Counted from the stretch's first letter, positions 23,072 through 32,195 are shown. The stretch: DNA of 64,000 bases from Neoroseomonas eburnea (GCF_018129005.1 NZ_JAAEDL010000015.1:62001-126000), one strand, 5' to 3'. Notes: generated from the sequence alone by a model not told the origin. Numbers and translations are program-made.

Positions 23072-25803
23072 CGCGCTTCACCCTCGACGGGCGCGAGGTC
23101 GAGGCCGCGCCGGGCGAGACGATCTGGACCGTCGCGCAGCGCGCAGGCACGGAGATCCCGCATCTCTGCCACCGCCCCGCGCCTGGCTACCGCCCCGACG
23201 GCAATTGCCGCGCCTGCCTGGTGGAAGTGGAGGGCGAGCGCGCGCTCGTCGCCTCCTGCATCCGCGCGCCGCGCGAAGGGATGGTGGTGCGCACCGCCAC
23301 CGCCCGCGCGGAGTCCGCGCGGCGCATGGTGTTCGAACTGCTGCTCGCCGACATGCCCGGGCCGGAAGGGCGCGACGCGACGGCGCCCTTCGCTCGCTGG
23401 GCGGCGAGGCTTGGCGTCACGCGGTCCCGCTTCGCGCCGGATGCACGGCCGGCGCCGGATCTCTCGCACCCGGCCATGGCCGTCGCGCTCGATGCCTGCA
23501 TCGCCTGCGGATTGTGCGAGCGCGCCTGCCGGGAGGTGCAGCACAACGACGTCATCGGCCTCGCGCGGCGCGGCGCGGCGGTGACGGTGGCCTTCGATCT
23601 GCTCGACCCGATGGGCGCCTCCTCCTGCGTCGCCTGCGGGGAATGCGTGCAGGCCTGCCCGACCGGAGCGCTGCTGGCGACATCGGTGCTGGACGATCGC
23701 GGCCACCGGAGCGCCGAACCCGCGCGCGAGATCGCCAGCGTCTGCCCCTATTGCGGCGTCGGCTGCCAGGTCGGCTTCCGCGTGCGCAACGGCCGCATCG
23801 AGGAGGTGGTCGGCCGCGACGGCCCCGCCAATCGCGGGCGCCTCTGCGTGAAGGGTCGCTTCGGCTTCGACTTCCTGGTGCATCCCGACCGGCTGACGCG
23901 GCCGCTCATCCGCATCGCGGGCGCCGCCAAGGACCCGGCCGATTGCCTCGACCCGTCCCGCATTCGCGGAAAATTCCGCGAGGCGAGCTGGGAGGAAGCG
24001 ATGGAGCGCGCCGCCGCCGGCCTGCGCGCCATCCGCGACGGCGCCGGCCCGAACGCCCTCGCCGGTTTCGGCAGCGCCAAGGGGTCGAACGAGGAGGCCT
24101 ATCTCTTCCAGAAGCTGGTGCGCACCGGCTTCGGCACCAACAACGTCGACCACTGCACACGGCTCTGCCACGCGGCCTCCGTCGCGGCGCTGCTGGAAGG
24201 CATCGGCAGCGGCGCCGTCACCGCGCCATTCACCGCCGTGCGCGACGCCGACCTCATCTTCGTCATCGGCGCGCGGCCGACCGAGAACCACCCCGTCGCC
24301 GCCACCTTCATCAAGGACGCCGCGGCGCGCGGCGCGACGCTGGTCACCGCCGACCCGCGCGGCAGCTCGCTCGACCGCTTCGCGACCGAGGTGCTGCGCT
24401 TCACACCCGGCGAGGACGTCGCTCTGCTCAACGCGATGCTGCACGTCATCCTCGCCGAGGATCTGCACGACGCGGCCTTCCTCGCCGCGCGGGTGGACGG
24501 CATCGGCGCCCTGCGCACCCACCTCGCCGCCTACGCGCCGGAGGCGATGGCCGAGCGCTGCGGCATTTCCGCCGAGCAGATCCGCCGCGTGGCGCGACTC
24601 TACGCGCGCTCGCCGGCGGCGCTGACGCTGTGGGGCATGGGCATCTCCCAATCCATCCACGGCACGGACAATGCGCGGGCGCTGATCGCCCTCGCCCTGG
24701 CCTGCGGCCATGTCGGCCGGCCGGGCACGGGGCTGCATCCCCTGCGCGGGCAGAACAACGTCCAGGGCGCCTCGGATGCCGGGCTGATCCCGATGATGCT
24801 GCCCGACTACCACCACACGGATGACGATGACGCGCGCGCGGCGATGGAGGCGCTATGGGGCGCGGCGCTCGACCCGCGCCCTGGCCTGACCGTCGTCGAG
24901 ATCCTGCAGGCGGCCGAACGCCGCGAGATCCGCGGCATGTACATCATGGGCGAGAACCCGGCGATGTCGGACCCCGACCTCGCCCATGCGCGCGCGGCGC
25001 TGGCGCGGCTGGATCACCTGGTGGTGCAGGACCTTTTCCTGACCGAGACGGCGGTGCTTGCCGATGTCGTGCTGCCCGCCTCCGCCTGGCCGGAGAAGGA
25101 TGGCACCGTCACCAACACCAACCGCCAGGTCCAGATGGGCCGCACCGCCGTGGCACCGCCCGGACAGGCGCGGCAGGACCTCGCCATCATCGTCGACATG
25201 GCGCGCCGCCTCGGCCTGGACTGGCGCTACGACCACCCGCGCGAGGTCTTCGCCGAAATGGCGCAGGCCATGCCGAGCCACGCCAACATCACCTGGGACA
25301 GGCTGGAGCGGGAGAACAGCGTCACCTACCCCTGCCCCGCCCCCGACGCCCCGGGCGAGGACATCGTCTTCCACGACCGCTTCCCGACCCCGGACGGCCG
25401 CGCGCTGCTGGTGCCCGCCGGCCTCTCCCACCCCGAGGAGACGCCGGACGCCGCCTTCCCCTTCGTGCTCACGACGGGACGGGAGCTGGAGCACTGGCAC
25501 ACCGGCACCATGACACGGCGCGCCGGCGTGCTCGACGCGCTGGAACCCTCGGCGACCGTCTCCCTCGCGCCGGAGGAGCTGTGGCGCCTCGGTGTCGAAG
25601 CGGGCGCGCGGCTGCGCGTCACGACGCGGCGCGGCAGCCTGGAATGCGCCGCCCGCGCCGACCCCGAGGTGCCGGAAGGCGTCGTCTTCCTGCCCTTCGC
25701 CTTCCGCGAGGCGGCGGCGAACCTGCTGACGGACCCGCGCCTCGATCCGCACGGGAAGATCCCGGGCTACAAGCTGTGCGCGGCGAGGGTCGAGGTGGCT
25801 TGA
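23068..25803 (+). CDS. fdsA: Formate dehydrogenase catalytic alpha subunit (FdsA type)
   Basis: 911 aa. A 2Fe-2S ferredoxin module (C34, C47, C50, C64) is followed by a His/Cys region and two 4Fe-4S clusters (C144/147/150/154 and C187/190/193/197). The bis-MGD molybdopterin domain has its own 4Fe-4S set (C226, C229, C233, C260). The expected Mo ligand is C367, in HCTRLCHAASV, so this is a Cys rather than a Sec enzyme. The C-terminal MoCo-dinucleotide domain includes TTGRELEHWHTGTMTRR. With the NuoEF fusion it oxidises formate to CO2 with NAD+, in the cytoplasm. The sulfurtransferase FdsC/FdhD and small FdsD needed by such enzymes are not next to it and must be elsewhere. Confidence 0.9.
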   Translation: MTRFTLDGREVEAAPGETIWTVAQRAGTEIPHLCHRPAPGYRPDGNCRACLVEVEGERALVASCIRAPREGMVVRTATARAESARRMVFELLLADMPGPEGRDATAPFARWAARLGVTRSRFAPDARPAPDLSHPAMAVALDACIACGLCERACREVQHNDVIGLARRGAAVTVAFDLLDPMGASSCVACGECVQACPTGALLATSVLDDRGHRSAEPAREIASVCPYCGVGCQVGFRVRNGRIEEVVGRDGPANRGRLCVKGRFGFDFLVHPDRLTRPLIRIAGAAKDPADCLDPSRIRGKFREASWEEAMERAAAGLRAIRDGAGPNALAGFGSAKGSNEEAYLFQKLVRTGFGTNNVDHCTRLCHAASVAALLEGIGSGAVTAPFTAVRDADLIFVIGARPTENHPVAATFIKDAAARGATLVTADPRGSSLDRFATEVLRFTPGEDVALLNAMLHVILAEDLHDAAFLAARVDGIGALRTHLAAYAPEAMAERCGISAEQIRRVARLYARSPAALTLWGMGISQSIHGTDNARALIALALACGHVGRPGTGLHPLRGQNNVQGASDAGLIPMMLPDYHHTDDDDARAAMEALWGAALDPRPGLTVVEILQAAERREIRGMYIMGENPAMSDPDLAHARAALARLDHLVVQDLFLTETAVLADVVLPASAWPEKDGTVTNTNRQVQMGRTAVAPPGQARQDLAIIVDMARRLGLDWRYDHPREVFAEMAQAMPSHANITWDRLERENSVTYPCPAPDAPGEDIVFHDRFPTPDGRALLVPAGLSHPEETPDAAFPFVLTTGRELEHWHTGTMTRRAGVLDALEPSATVSLAPEELWRLGVEAGARLRVTTRRGSLECAARADPEVPEGVVFLPFAFREAAANLLTDPRLDPHGKIPGYKLCAARVEVA

Positions 25804-25849
25804 GCGTGAGAAGACTTGTCCGATCGGGGTGAAGGTTGGTGTGTGAAGG

Positions 25850-26077
25850 CCGGAGGGGCGTCGCCCCTCCGGACCACCCCACCAAAGGCCGAAAGGCCTT
25901 TGGAAGCCATCATTGGGTGTCGGGCATCGCAGGCATTGCCGGGTCCTCGCCGCGCGCGTCGCGCGCAGGCGCCAGCATCGGCACCAATCCTGACCGTCGC
26001 ACGCGGTGCCAAGCTCCGGTTCCCAAAGGCCTTTCGGCCTTTGGCGGGGAGAGTTTGAGAGGGGCAGCGCCCCTCTC
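25850..26077. repeat. Family A palindromic repeats, two inverted copies (bidirectional terminator)
   Basis: Left copy: an 11-bp G-rich/C-rich hairpin at 25850-25872, then stem CCAAAGGCC, loop GAAA, stem GGCCTTTGG at 25882-25903. Right copy, inverted: the same stems with loop TTTC at 26023-26044, then a GAGAGGGGC/GCCCCTCTC hairpin at 26057-26077. The 119 bp between hold no gene. The pair sits between the convergent fdsA and lipoprotein genes, one copy pointing each way, so it should terminate both. Further copies are at 29033 and 45955. Confidence 0.8.
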
Positions 26078-26087
26078 AACCCTTCGC

Positions 26088-27827
26088 CTACCTCGGCGCC
26101 GCCGGCGGCGCGCCCGGCACCACCACCGTCATCGGATCGCTGCCACCGGCCGCTTCGCGCGCGCGGCGGACCCGGGCTTCCAGATCGGTCAACTCCGTCC
26201 TCCGCTCGGTCAGCCGCGCCTCGGTCGCCGCGATCTGGCCGGCGATCTCCGCCCTCCGCCGCTCCGCCGTGGCGACTTCCTGGCGCATCGCATCCAGCTG
26301 GCGCGCGACCTCGGCGCGGCGCTGCTCGGCGGCGGCCACCGCGGCGCGCACGGTCTCGGCCTCGCCCGCCGCCGCAGCCCGCCGTTGATCGGCCGTCGCG
26401 ACCTCCCCGCGCAGGCGTTCCACCTGCGCCGCGAACTCCGCTCGCCGGCGATCGGCCGCCGCGACCTCTCCGCGCAGGCTCTCGATCTGCGCCGCGAGCT
26501 CCGCGCGCTGCCGAGCGGCGCTGGCGACATCGCCGCGCAGCCCCTCGGCTTGGCGGGCGAGGTCCTGCCGCTGCCGTTCGGAAGCGGTAAGTTCCTGCCG
26601 CAGCGCCTCGGACTGCCGTTGCAATGCCTCCGCCTCCCCGCGCGAGGCCTGCACGGCGCCGGCCGCGCGGCGCGCCTCCTCGACCTGGGCGCGGGCACGG
26701 TCGGTCTCCTGCGCCGCGGTGCGGGCGGCCTCGGTCGCCTGGCGCTCGGCCTCGGCGGCGGCGGCACGGCGTTCGGCGAGGGTCCGCTCGGCGGCGGAGG
26801 CCTCGCCGCGCAATGCCGAAAGCCGGCGCTCCTCGGCCCCCGCGGTATCGCGCAATTCCGCCAGGCGGCGCTCGGCGGCGGCGACCTCGCCGCGAAGTTC
26901 CGCGACGCGGCTCTGCAGGCCCCGCAGCTCAGCCGCGGTCTGGTCACGTGTCGCGGTCAGGCGGGAGACCTCGCCTTCGAGCTGCGTCACGGCCTGGCGG
27001 CGCGCGGCGGCCTCGCCCTGGGCGATGTTCATCGCCTCCCGCACGGCCGCGAGGCGTGTCTCCTGCTCCTGCAGGCGCACGGTCTGCTCGTTGGCACGCA
27101 TCTGCAGGTCGTTGAGCCGCTGCTGCTCGGCGGTGGCGCGCGTGGTCAGGCCGGTCAGGCGCTGCTCGGTCGCCGCGGCCTCGCCGCGCAGCGTGTCGCG
27201 GCGGCGTTCCTCGGCGGCGGCGGCCTCGCGCAGGCCGGCAAGCCGCCGGTCCTCCGCGACGCTGCGTTCGCCGAGGCCGGCCAAGCGGCGTTCCTCCTCC
27301 GCCGCGCGGGCGTTGAGGGCGGCGAGCCTCGCATCGGCCGTCGCGGCATCGCCGCGCAGCGTACCGAGGCGCTGCTGCTGCGCCGCCGTCTCGTCACGCA
27401 GGGCCGCGAGCCGACGATCGGCCTCGGCCACTGCGGCGCGGCGCTGTTCGAGCTGCACCTGGGACTGGCCGGCCTCCCCCTGCAGGGCGGCGAGGCGGCG
27501 GTTCTCCTCCTCCAGCCGCCGGGCGAGCTGGACCGCGTCCTGTTCAGCGGCACTTCGGCCCTGCTGCGCGGTGCCGAGATCCCGGCGCGCGGCGGCGAGC
27601 CTGCGCTCCACGGCGGTGAGGTCGCCGCGCGCGCGGCGCTCGGCCTCCAGCGTGCGCTCGAGGTCGCCGACGCGGGCCGTCAGTTCCTGCCCGCGCGCCT
27701 CGGAGGCGGCGAGGTTGCGTTCGAGTCCCTGCACGCGATCCGTGCGCTCGACGGTGAGGCCGCAGGCCGGCAGCACGCTGACCGAGGCGAGCAGGGCCGC
27801 CTTCGCGAAAGCACGAAGTCGCAACAT
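26088..27827 (-). CDS. Large coiled-coil lipoprotein of unknown function
   Basis: 579 aa. A lipoprotein signal (LLASVSVLPAC, lipidated C22) is followed by an almost continuous coiled coil from about residue 30 to 560, rich in Arg, Ala, Glu and Gln. Loose repeats of the type RLAxLRGExAxAERRLAxL recur throughout, and the tail is Pro-rich (VVVPGAPPAAPR). Predicted location is the inner or outer membrane face of the periplasm, where such rods act as spacers or scaffolds. No enzyme motif is seen. Long rod-like lipoproteins of this composition occur in Acetobacteraceae as unnamed proteins (recollection). ATG 27827 gives a complete signal peptide. The base bias that makes Ala/Arg/Glu codons also makes long antisense frames here. 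Confidence 0.75.
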   Translation of the reverse strand: MLRLRAFAKAALLASVSVLPACGLTVERTDRVQGLERNLAASEARGQELTARVGDLERTLEAERRARGDLTAVERRLAAARRDLGTAQQGRSAAEQDAVQLARRLEEENRRLAALQGEAGQSQVQLEQRRAAVAEADRRLAALRDETAAQQQRLGTLRGDAATADARLAALNARAAEEERRLAGLGERSVAEDRRLAGLREAAAAEERRRDTLRGEAAATEQRLTGLTTRATAEQQRLNDLQMRANEQTVRLQEQETRLAAVREAMNIAQGEAAARRQAVTQLEGEVSRLTATRDQTAAELRGLQSRVAELRGEVAAAERRLAELRDTAGAEERRLSALRGEASAAERTLAERRAAAAEAERQATEAARTAAQETDRARAQVEEARRAAGAVQASRGEAEALQRQSEALRQELTASERQRQDLARQAEGLRGDVASAARQRAELAAQIESLRGEVAAADRRRAEFAAQVERLRGEVATADQRRAAAAGEAETVRAAVAAAEQRRAEVARQLDAMRQEVATAERRRAEIAGQIAATEARLTERRTELTDLEARVRRAREAAGGSDPMTVVVPGAPPAAPR

Positions 27828-28135
27828 GGCTGCACGCCTCTCCTCTCCTCGGGTCCCGGGCAGGGCGGATCCAGCCGGCGCCGTCAGGGATATAGTGGGA
27901 GGCGGGACGGGCTGGCGAGTCCAGCGCGCGGCGGTTGCATTCGCGCGGCGCCGACGGGGCGGCCGCGCGCGAGACCAGGACCCGGATACCGAGTCAGCCG
28001 ACAGGCCGGCCGGCGTCATACCAACGCCACGGGTCGTTCGACTCGGGCCGAGGCCGCGACGGGCACCCGGAATGCGGCCGGCCGGCGGGCCGCATTCGCG
28101 GCCTCGGCACGCGTCAGTGACTCGTGCCGCCGGTG
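27828..28135. other. Intergenic stretch with family C palindromes
   Basis: 308 bp. It holds the promoter of the coiled-coil lipoprotein gene, not resolvable by eye, and two nested hairpins near the NUDIX stop, described separately. No coding sequence is recognised. Confidence 0.5.
28048..28128. repeat. Family C bipartite palindrome, probable terminator of the NUDIX gene
   Basis: The outer arms CCGAGGCCGCG (28048-28058) and CGCGGCCTCGG (28097-28107) enclose the inner arms GAATGCGGCC (28070-28079) and GGCCGCATTC (28088-28097). A second hairpin, GGCACGCGTCA with TGACTCGTGCC (one mismatch), covers 28106-28128. The NUDIX stop is 8 bp beyond. A relative with the same final hairpin lies at 35696-35770, in the same place relative to another minus-strand gene. 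Confidence 0.7.
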
Positions 28136-28990
28136 TCAGTCGGGCCCCTGGTCCAGCCCGGCGCGCAGGCTGCCATCCGGATCCTCGACCAGCCCCTCGC
28201 GCAGGAAGAGGTCGATCAGCACCAGGTTGACGTTGAACTTCACGCTGTCGGTGCCGCGCACGGCATCCAGCACGCGGCCGGCGGGCCAGAGCTCGAAGCG
28301 CTCCACCTCGTCGTCGCCGGGGCGGGGAATGACGTCTTCGGGGATCTCGAGATCGTAGCAGTGCAGAACGTCGCGCCGCAGTCCCTCGGCATTCGCCATG
28401 ACATAGGAGACGCGGCCGGCGCGGCGCGCGGTGGCGGCGAGGCCGGGCGGCAGGCAGGCCTCCTCGGCCGCTTCCTTCACCAGCGTCTCCTCCGGCGTCA
28501 GCCCGGCCGGGATGCCGCCGGCGACGATGTTGTCGAGCTGACCGGGCGCCACCGCCTTGTCCTTCGCCCGGATGCCGACCCAAAGGTGCAGCCCGTCCGC
28601 CCGCCGCACGATGCCGTTCACGTGCACGCCCTGCGACATCACGCCGAAGGCCGGCAGCGCGCCGCGGTCCAGCGTCGCGAGTGTCGGGCCGGTGCTGGTC
28701 TCCCGCACGTCGAAGGCCTCGCCGCGGATGCGGAGGAACCCGCCGGCGGCCAGGGACGGCAGCGCCTGGGCCAGCGCCTCGCTGCGCATGCCCGCACTGC
28801 GCAGCCGGGCGGCGAGCGCCACGCCATCGGCGTCGAAGTGGAAGTCGCGCGGGCGGAAGGTCAGCGCCTGCGCCAGCTCGGCCGACACCCAGCCGACCTG
28901 CGCCGCGCCGATCCGAAAGGGGATCAGCCCGGCAGGAGAGGCGAGGTTGTTGCAGGCGGCGATGTGGCGCTGAAGGGTGGGGTCGGGCAT
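28136..28990 (-). CDS. DUF4743-containing NUDIX hydrolase
   Basis: 284 aa. The N-terminal DUF4743 part (residues 1-115, with IPFRIGAAQVGWVSAELAQA) precedes a NUDIX domain. The Nudix box is GGIPAGLTPEETLVKEAAEE, just after VAPGQLDN. The late motif GDDEVERFELWPAGRVLDAV is typical. Fungal relatives (Tnr3/YJR142W type) hydrolyse oxidised thiamine diphosphates, so a housecleaning role on thiamine-diphosphate analogues is plausible but unproven here. ATG 28990 is used; the longer upstream frame would run through a family A repeat. Confidence 0.82.
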   Translation of the reverse strand: MPDPTLQRHIAACNNLASPAGLIPFRIGAAQVGWVSAELAQALTFRPRDFHFDADGVALAARLRSAGMRSEALAQALPSLAAGGFLRIRGEAFDVRETSTGPTLATLDRGALPAFGVMSQGVHVNGIVRRADGLHLWVGIRAKDKAVAPGQLDNIVAGGIPAGLTPEETLVKEAAEEACLPPGLAATARRAGRVSYVMANAEGLRRDVLHCYDLEIPEDVIPRPGDDEVERFELWPAGRVLDAVRGTDSVKFNVNLVLIDLFLREGLVEDPDGSLRAGLDQGPD

Positions 28991-29032
28991 GCCATTGCTG
29001 TAGCGGTCATGGGCGGCGGCGGCCAGACAGCC

Positions 29033-29089
29033 CCGGGGAGGGCGCCGCCCTCCCCGGACCCCTCCCGCCAAAGGCCGAAAGGCCTTTGG
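29033..29089. repeat. Family A palindromic repeat copy
   Basis: The hairpin CCGGGGAGGGCG/CGCCCTCCCCGG (29033-29057, 1-nt loop) is followed by CCAAAGGCC, loop GAAA, GGCCTTTGG (29068-29089). It lies between the 3' end of the oxygenase gene and the start of the NUDIX gene, both minus-strand, so it probably terminates the oxygenase transcript. Confidence 0.8.
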
Positions 29090-29148
29090 AAACCATGACT
29101 CCAGGGTGCCCGCCCCGAGGGGAGGCAAAGCTGCCCGGCAAGCGCCCT

Positions 29149-30141
29149 TCAGGCGCCCTGCAGCTCGACCTTCTCGCCCGCGGCCTCCGCCGCATGGTGG
29201 AAGTTCGCGCGCTGATAGCCGGTCATGAAGTCCGGATAGGTGATCGGCTGCATCCGCCCCGGCGAGCCGTCCGCCGTGATCGGCGCCATCACTGCGCGAT
29301 AGCTGGCGTCCATGAAGAACGGGATGGCGTAACGCTCCTCGCCGGAACGGTTGATGACGCGGTGCGGCGTCGCGAGGAAGCGGTTGTCGGTCCAGCGGCG
29401 CAGCATCATCCCGCCGTTGATCAGCAGCGCGCCTTCCGGCGCCGGCGCATCGATCCAGTCGCCGTCCTGCGTGCGCAGCGACAGGCCCGGGATGCGGTTC
29501 TGCGCGAGGATGGTCATGAACGAGGTGTCGACATGCGGCGCGATGCCGTACTCGTTCTCAGGCGCCGCCGGTTCCTGCTGCGGGTAGTGGGACATGCGCA
29601 GCGTGTACATCGGTTCGGCGAAGAAGGGCGCGAAGTGGTCCGCCGGCAGGCCGAGCGCGCGGGCGTAGATCGGCAGCAGCCGCAGGCCGAGCCCCTCGAA
29701 GGCGTCGCAGGCCGCCAGCACCTGTTCCCTGAAGCCCGGCAGGCCGGCAGGCCATTGGTTCCGCCCGCGGAAGCGGACATTCGCCACCACGTCCGGATGG
29801 TCGGCCGGCAGGTTGCGCTTGAAGAACACCGCCTCATTGGCGTTGGGCCGCGCCACCTCGCCCACCGCGTTCACGCGCGTGGTGGCGCCACGCATCGGCA
29901 TGTAGCCGATGTTGTGCTCGTTGATCCTCAGCGCAAGCTTGGCCTCCAACGGCTGGGCGTGGAAGCGCTCGGCGGCGGCGAAGGTGTCGTCCAGCAGGGA
30001 TTGCGGGATGCCGTGGTTGCGCACGAAGTAGAAGCCGACCTCGGTGAAGGCACGGCGGAGTTCTTCGCCGAGCCTGTCCAGCGCGCCGGGGGCGCCATCC
30101 TGCAATGGGCCGAGGTCGAGGACGGGGATGCTCTGGCTCAT
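29149..30141 (-). CDS. Isopenicillin N synthase-like Fe(II)/2-oxoglutarate-type oxygenase
   Basis: 330 aa. The N-terminal DIOX_N part (VLDLGPLQ, AFTEVGFYFVRNHGIP) is followed by the jelly-roll core. The facial triad is visible as HVDTSF (His, Asp) and the distal His in ATPHRVINRSGEERYAIPFF. Family members oxidise amino-acid-derived or plant-hormone-like small molecules, and some bacterial ones are nucleobase or ethylene-forming type oxygenases. The substrate is unknown. ATG 30141 opens at the canonical N-terminal strand; the longer frame upstream has no homology-like sequence. It is divergent from the Atm1-like exporter (182 bp between). Confidence 0.85.
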   Translation of the reverse strand: MSQSIPVLDLGPLQDGAPGALDRLGEELRRAFTEVGFYFVRNHGIPQSLLDDTFAAAERFHAQPLEAKLALRINEHNIGYMPMRGATTRVNAVGEVARPNANEAVFFKRNLPADHPDVVANVRFRGRNQWPAGLPGFREQVLAACDAFEGLGLRLLPIYARALGLPADHFAPFFAEPMYTLRMSHYPQQEPAAPENEYGIAPHVDTSFMTILAQNRIPGLSLRTQDGDWIDAPAPEGALLINGGMMLRRWTDNRFLATPHRVINRSGEERYAIPFFMDASYRAVMAPITADGSPGRMQPITYPDFMTGYQRANFHHAAEAAGEKVELQGA

Positions 30142-30323
30142 GGCATTGCTCCGGCTGGGACGGGGAATGCTTGCGCCGCCCCCCCGGGGCGGCAAGGGGC
30201 AAAGTTGCGCAGGCCGGCGACCGGGGCTTGCATCCGGCGCCGGGATGGCGCCCATGCGTCGCCGACGCTTCCCCTTCGCGCCCGTCCGCCCCATGTCGCG
30301 AGGCCTGACCGGAGTTCTCCTGC

Positions 30324-32195
30324 GTGCCCTCTTCCTCTCCCCGCGCCGATGGCGGGCATTTCCGTGCCCTGCTCCGTATCGCCCCCTATCTCTGGCCGAA
30401 GGGGGAGGTGGAACTTCGCGCCCGCGTCGTCGGCGCGCTGGTGCTGCTGGCCGCGGCCAAGGCGGCGAACGTGCTGGTGCCCATCGCCTATGCCCGCGCC
30501 GTCGATGCGCTGGCGCCGAAGGAGGGCGTCGGCGCCATGGTCACGGTGCCGGTGGCGCTGCTGCTCGGCTACGGGCTGCTGCGCGTCATGGCTTCGGTCT
30601 TCGGGGAACTGCGCAACGCCGTCTTCGCCAAGGTGCAGGCGCGCGCCGGGCGCCGCGTGGCGCTGCGGGTCTTCGAGCACCTGCACGCGCTGTCGATGCG
30701 CTTCCACATGGACCGCGCGACGGGCGGGCTGTCGCGCGTGGTCGAGCGCGGCGTGCGCGGCATCGCCACCTCGCTGAACTTCCTGCTGTTCAACATCATC
30801 CCGACCGTCATCGAGATCCTGTTCGTCGCCGTCATCCTGTGGTGGGTCTTCGCCGCATCCTTCGCGCTGACGATGCTCGGCACCATCGTCGCCTACGTGG
30901 CGTTCACGCTGGCCTTCACCAACTGGCGCCTGCGCTTCCGCCGCACGATGAACGCGGTCGACGAGGAGGCCAACACCAAGGCGGTGGACAGCCTGCTCAA
31001 CTACGAGACGGTCAAGTATTTCGGCAACGAGACGCATGAGGCCCGCCGCTACGAGGAAAGCCTGACACGCTACGAGCGTGCCTACGTCCGGTCCGAGACG
31101 ACGCTGAACATGCTGAACGCCGGCCAGGCGCTGATCATGGCGATCGGCCTGACGGTGACGATGCTGCTGGCGGGGTCCGGCATCGCCAGGGGCACGATGA
31201 CGGTGGGCGACCTGGTGATGGTCAATACCTACCTGATCCAGCTCTATCTGCCGCTGAACATCCTCGGTTTCGCCTATCGCGAGATCAAGCAGGGGCTGAC
31301 GGACATGGAGCAGATGTTCGAACTGCTCGAAGTCCCGGCCGAGGTCCGCGACGCCCCCGGCGCGCCGGCGCTGGCAAGGGGCGCGGGCGAGATCCGCTTC
31401 GAGGATGTCCGCTTCGGCTACCGCCCGGACCGGGAGATCCTGAAGGGCGTCTCCTTCACCGTGCCGCCGGGCAGGATGCTGGCGATCGTCGGGCCGACAG
31501 GGGCGGGCAAGTCCACCATCTCCCGCCTGCTGTTCCGCTTCTACGACGCCACCGGCGGGCGCGTGACGGTCGACGGCCAGGACGTGCGCGACGTGACCCA
31601 GGCCAGCCTGCGCGCGGCGATCGGCGTGGTGCCGCAGGACACCGTGCTGTTCAACGACACCATCCGCTACAACATCGCCTATGGCCGGCCTGGCGCGAGC
31701 GACGCGGAGGTCGAGGCCGCCGCCCGACATGCCCAGGTGCACGACTTCGTGCTCCGCCTGCCGGAAGGCTATGCGACACGGGTCGGCGAGCGCGGGCTGA
31801 AGCTCTCGGGCGGGGAGAAGCAGCGCGTCGCGATCGCGCGCACCATCCTCAAGGACCCGCGCATCCTGATCCTGGACGAGGCTACCAGCGCGCTCGACAC
31901 GCGCACGGAACAGGAAATCCAGGCCGCGCTGCGCGACGTCTCCCGCAACCGCACCACGCTGGTCATCGCCCACCGCCTGTCCACCGTGGTCGAGGCGGAT
32001 GAGATCATCGTCCTGCAGGATGGCCGCATCGCCGAACGCGGCACCCATGCCAGCCTGATCGCCGCGGACGGCCTCTATGCCGAGATGTGGCGCCGCCAGG
32101 CCCAGGCCGTGGCGGCCGCCGAGGCCGCCGCCCGCGCCCAGGCCGAGGCCGATCTCGACCGCCCCCGCGGCCGCGCCGCCGAGGCGCTTGCCTGA
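30324..32195 (+). CDS. Atm1/HMT1-family ABC exporter
   Basis: 623 aa half-transporter with six membrane helices (residues about 35-320), then one ATPase domain. Walker A is GPTGAGKST, Q-loop VPQDTVLFND, signature LSGGEKQR, Walker B ILILDEATSALD. The membrane-domain sequence VDSLLNYETVKYFGNETHEA is diagnostic of the Atm1/ABCB7/HMT1 group. Bacterial members export glutathione-linked sulfur or metal conjugates and are tied to Fe-S or heavy-metal homeostasis. The start is GTG 30324 with GGAG upstream; no ATG fits the frame better. The C-terminal extension after about 590 is Ala-rich. A small unknown gene follows 72 bp later. Confidence 0.9.
   Translation: MPSSSPRADGGHFRALLRIAPYLWPKGEVELRARVVGALVLLAAAKAANVLVPIAYARAVDALAPKEGVGAMVTVPVALLLGYGLLRVMASVFGELRNAVFAKVQARAGRRVALRVFEHLHALSMRFHMDRATGGLSRVVERGVRGIATSLNFLLFNIIPTVIEILFVAVILWWVFAASFALTMLGTIVAYVAFTLAFTNWRLRFRRTMNAVDEEANTKAVDSLLNYETVKYFGNETHEARRYEESLTRYERAYVRSETTLNMLNAGQALIMAIGLTVTMLLAGSGIARGTMTVGDLVMVNTYLIQLYLPLNILGFAYREIKQGLTDMEQMFELLEVPAEVRDAPGAPALARGAGEIRFEDVRFGYRPDREILKGVSFTVPPGRMLAIVGPTGAGKSTISRLLFRFYDATGGRVTVDGQDVRDVTQASLRAAIGVVPQDTVLFNDTIRYNIAYGRPGASDAEVEAAARHAQVHDFVLRLPEGYATRVGERGLKLSGGEKQRVAIARTILKDPRILILDEATSALDTRTEQEIQAALRDVSRNRTTLVIAHRLSTVVEADEIIVLQDGRIAERGTHASLIAADGLYAEMWRRQAQAVAAAEAAARAQAEADLDRPRGRAAEALA

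Noticed and set aside
26006-28358. Long plus-strand frames opposite the coiled-coil lipoprotein
   Set aside because: The minus strand has a signal peptide with lipobox and a regular coiled coil; the plus frames have neither start context nor domain.
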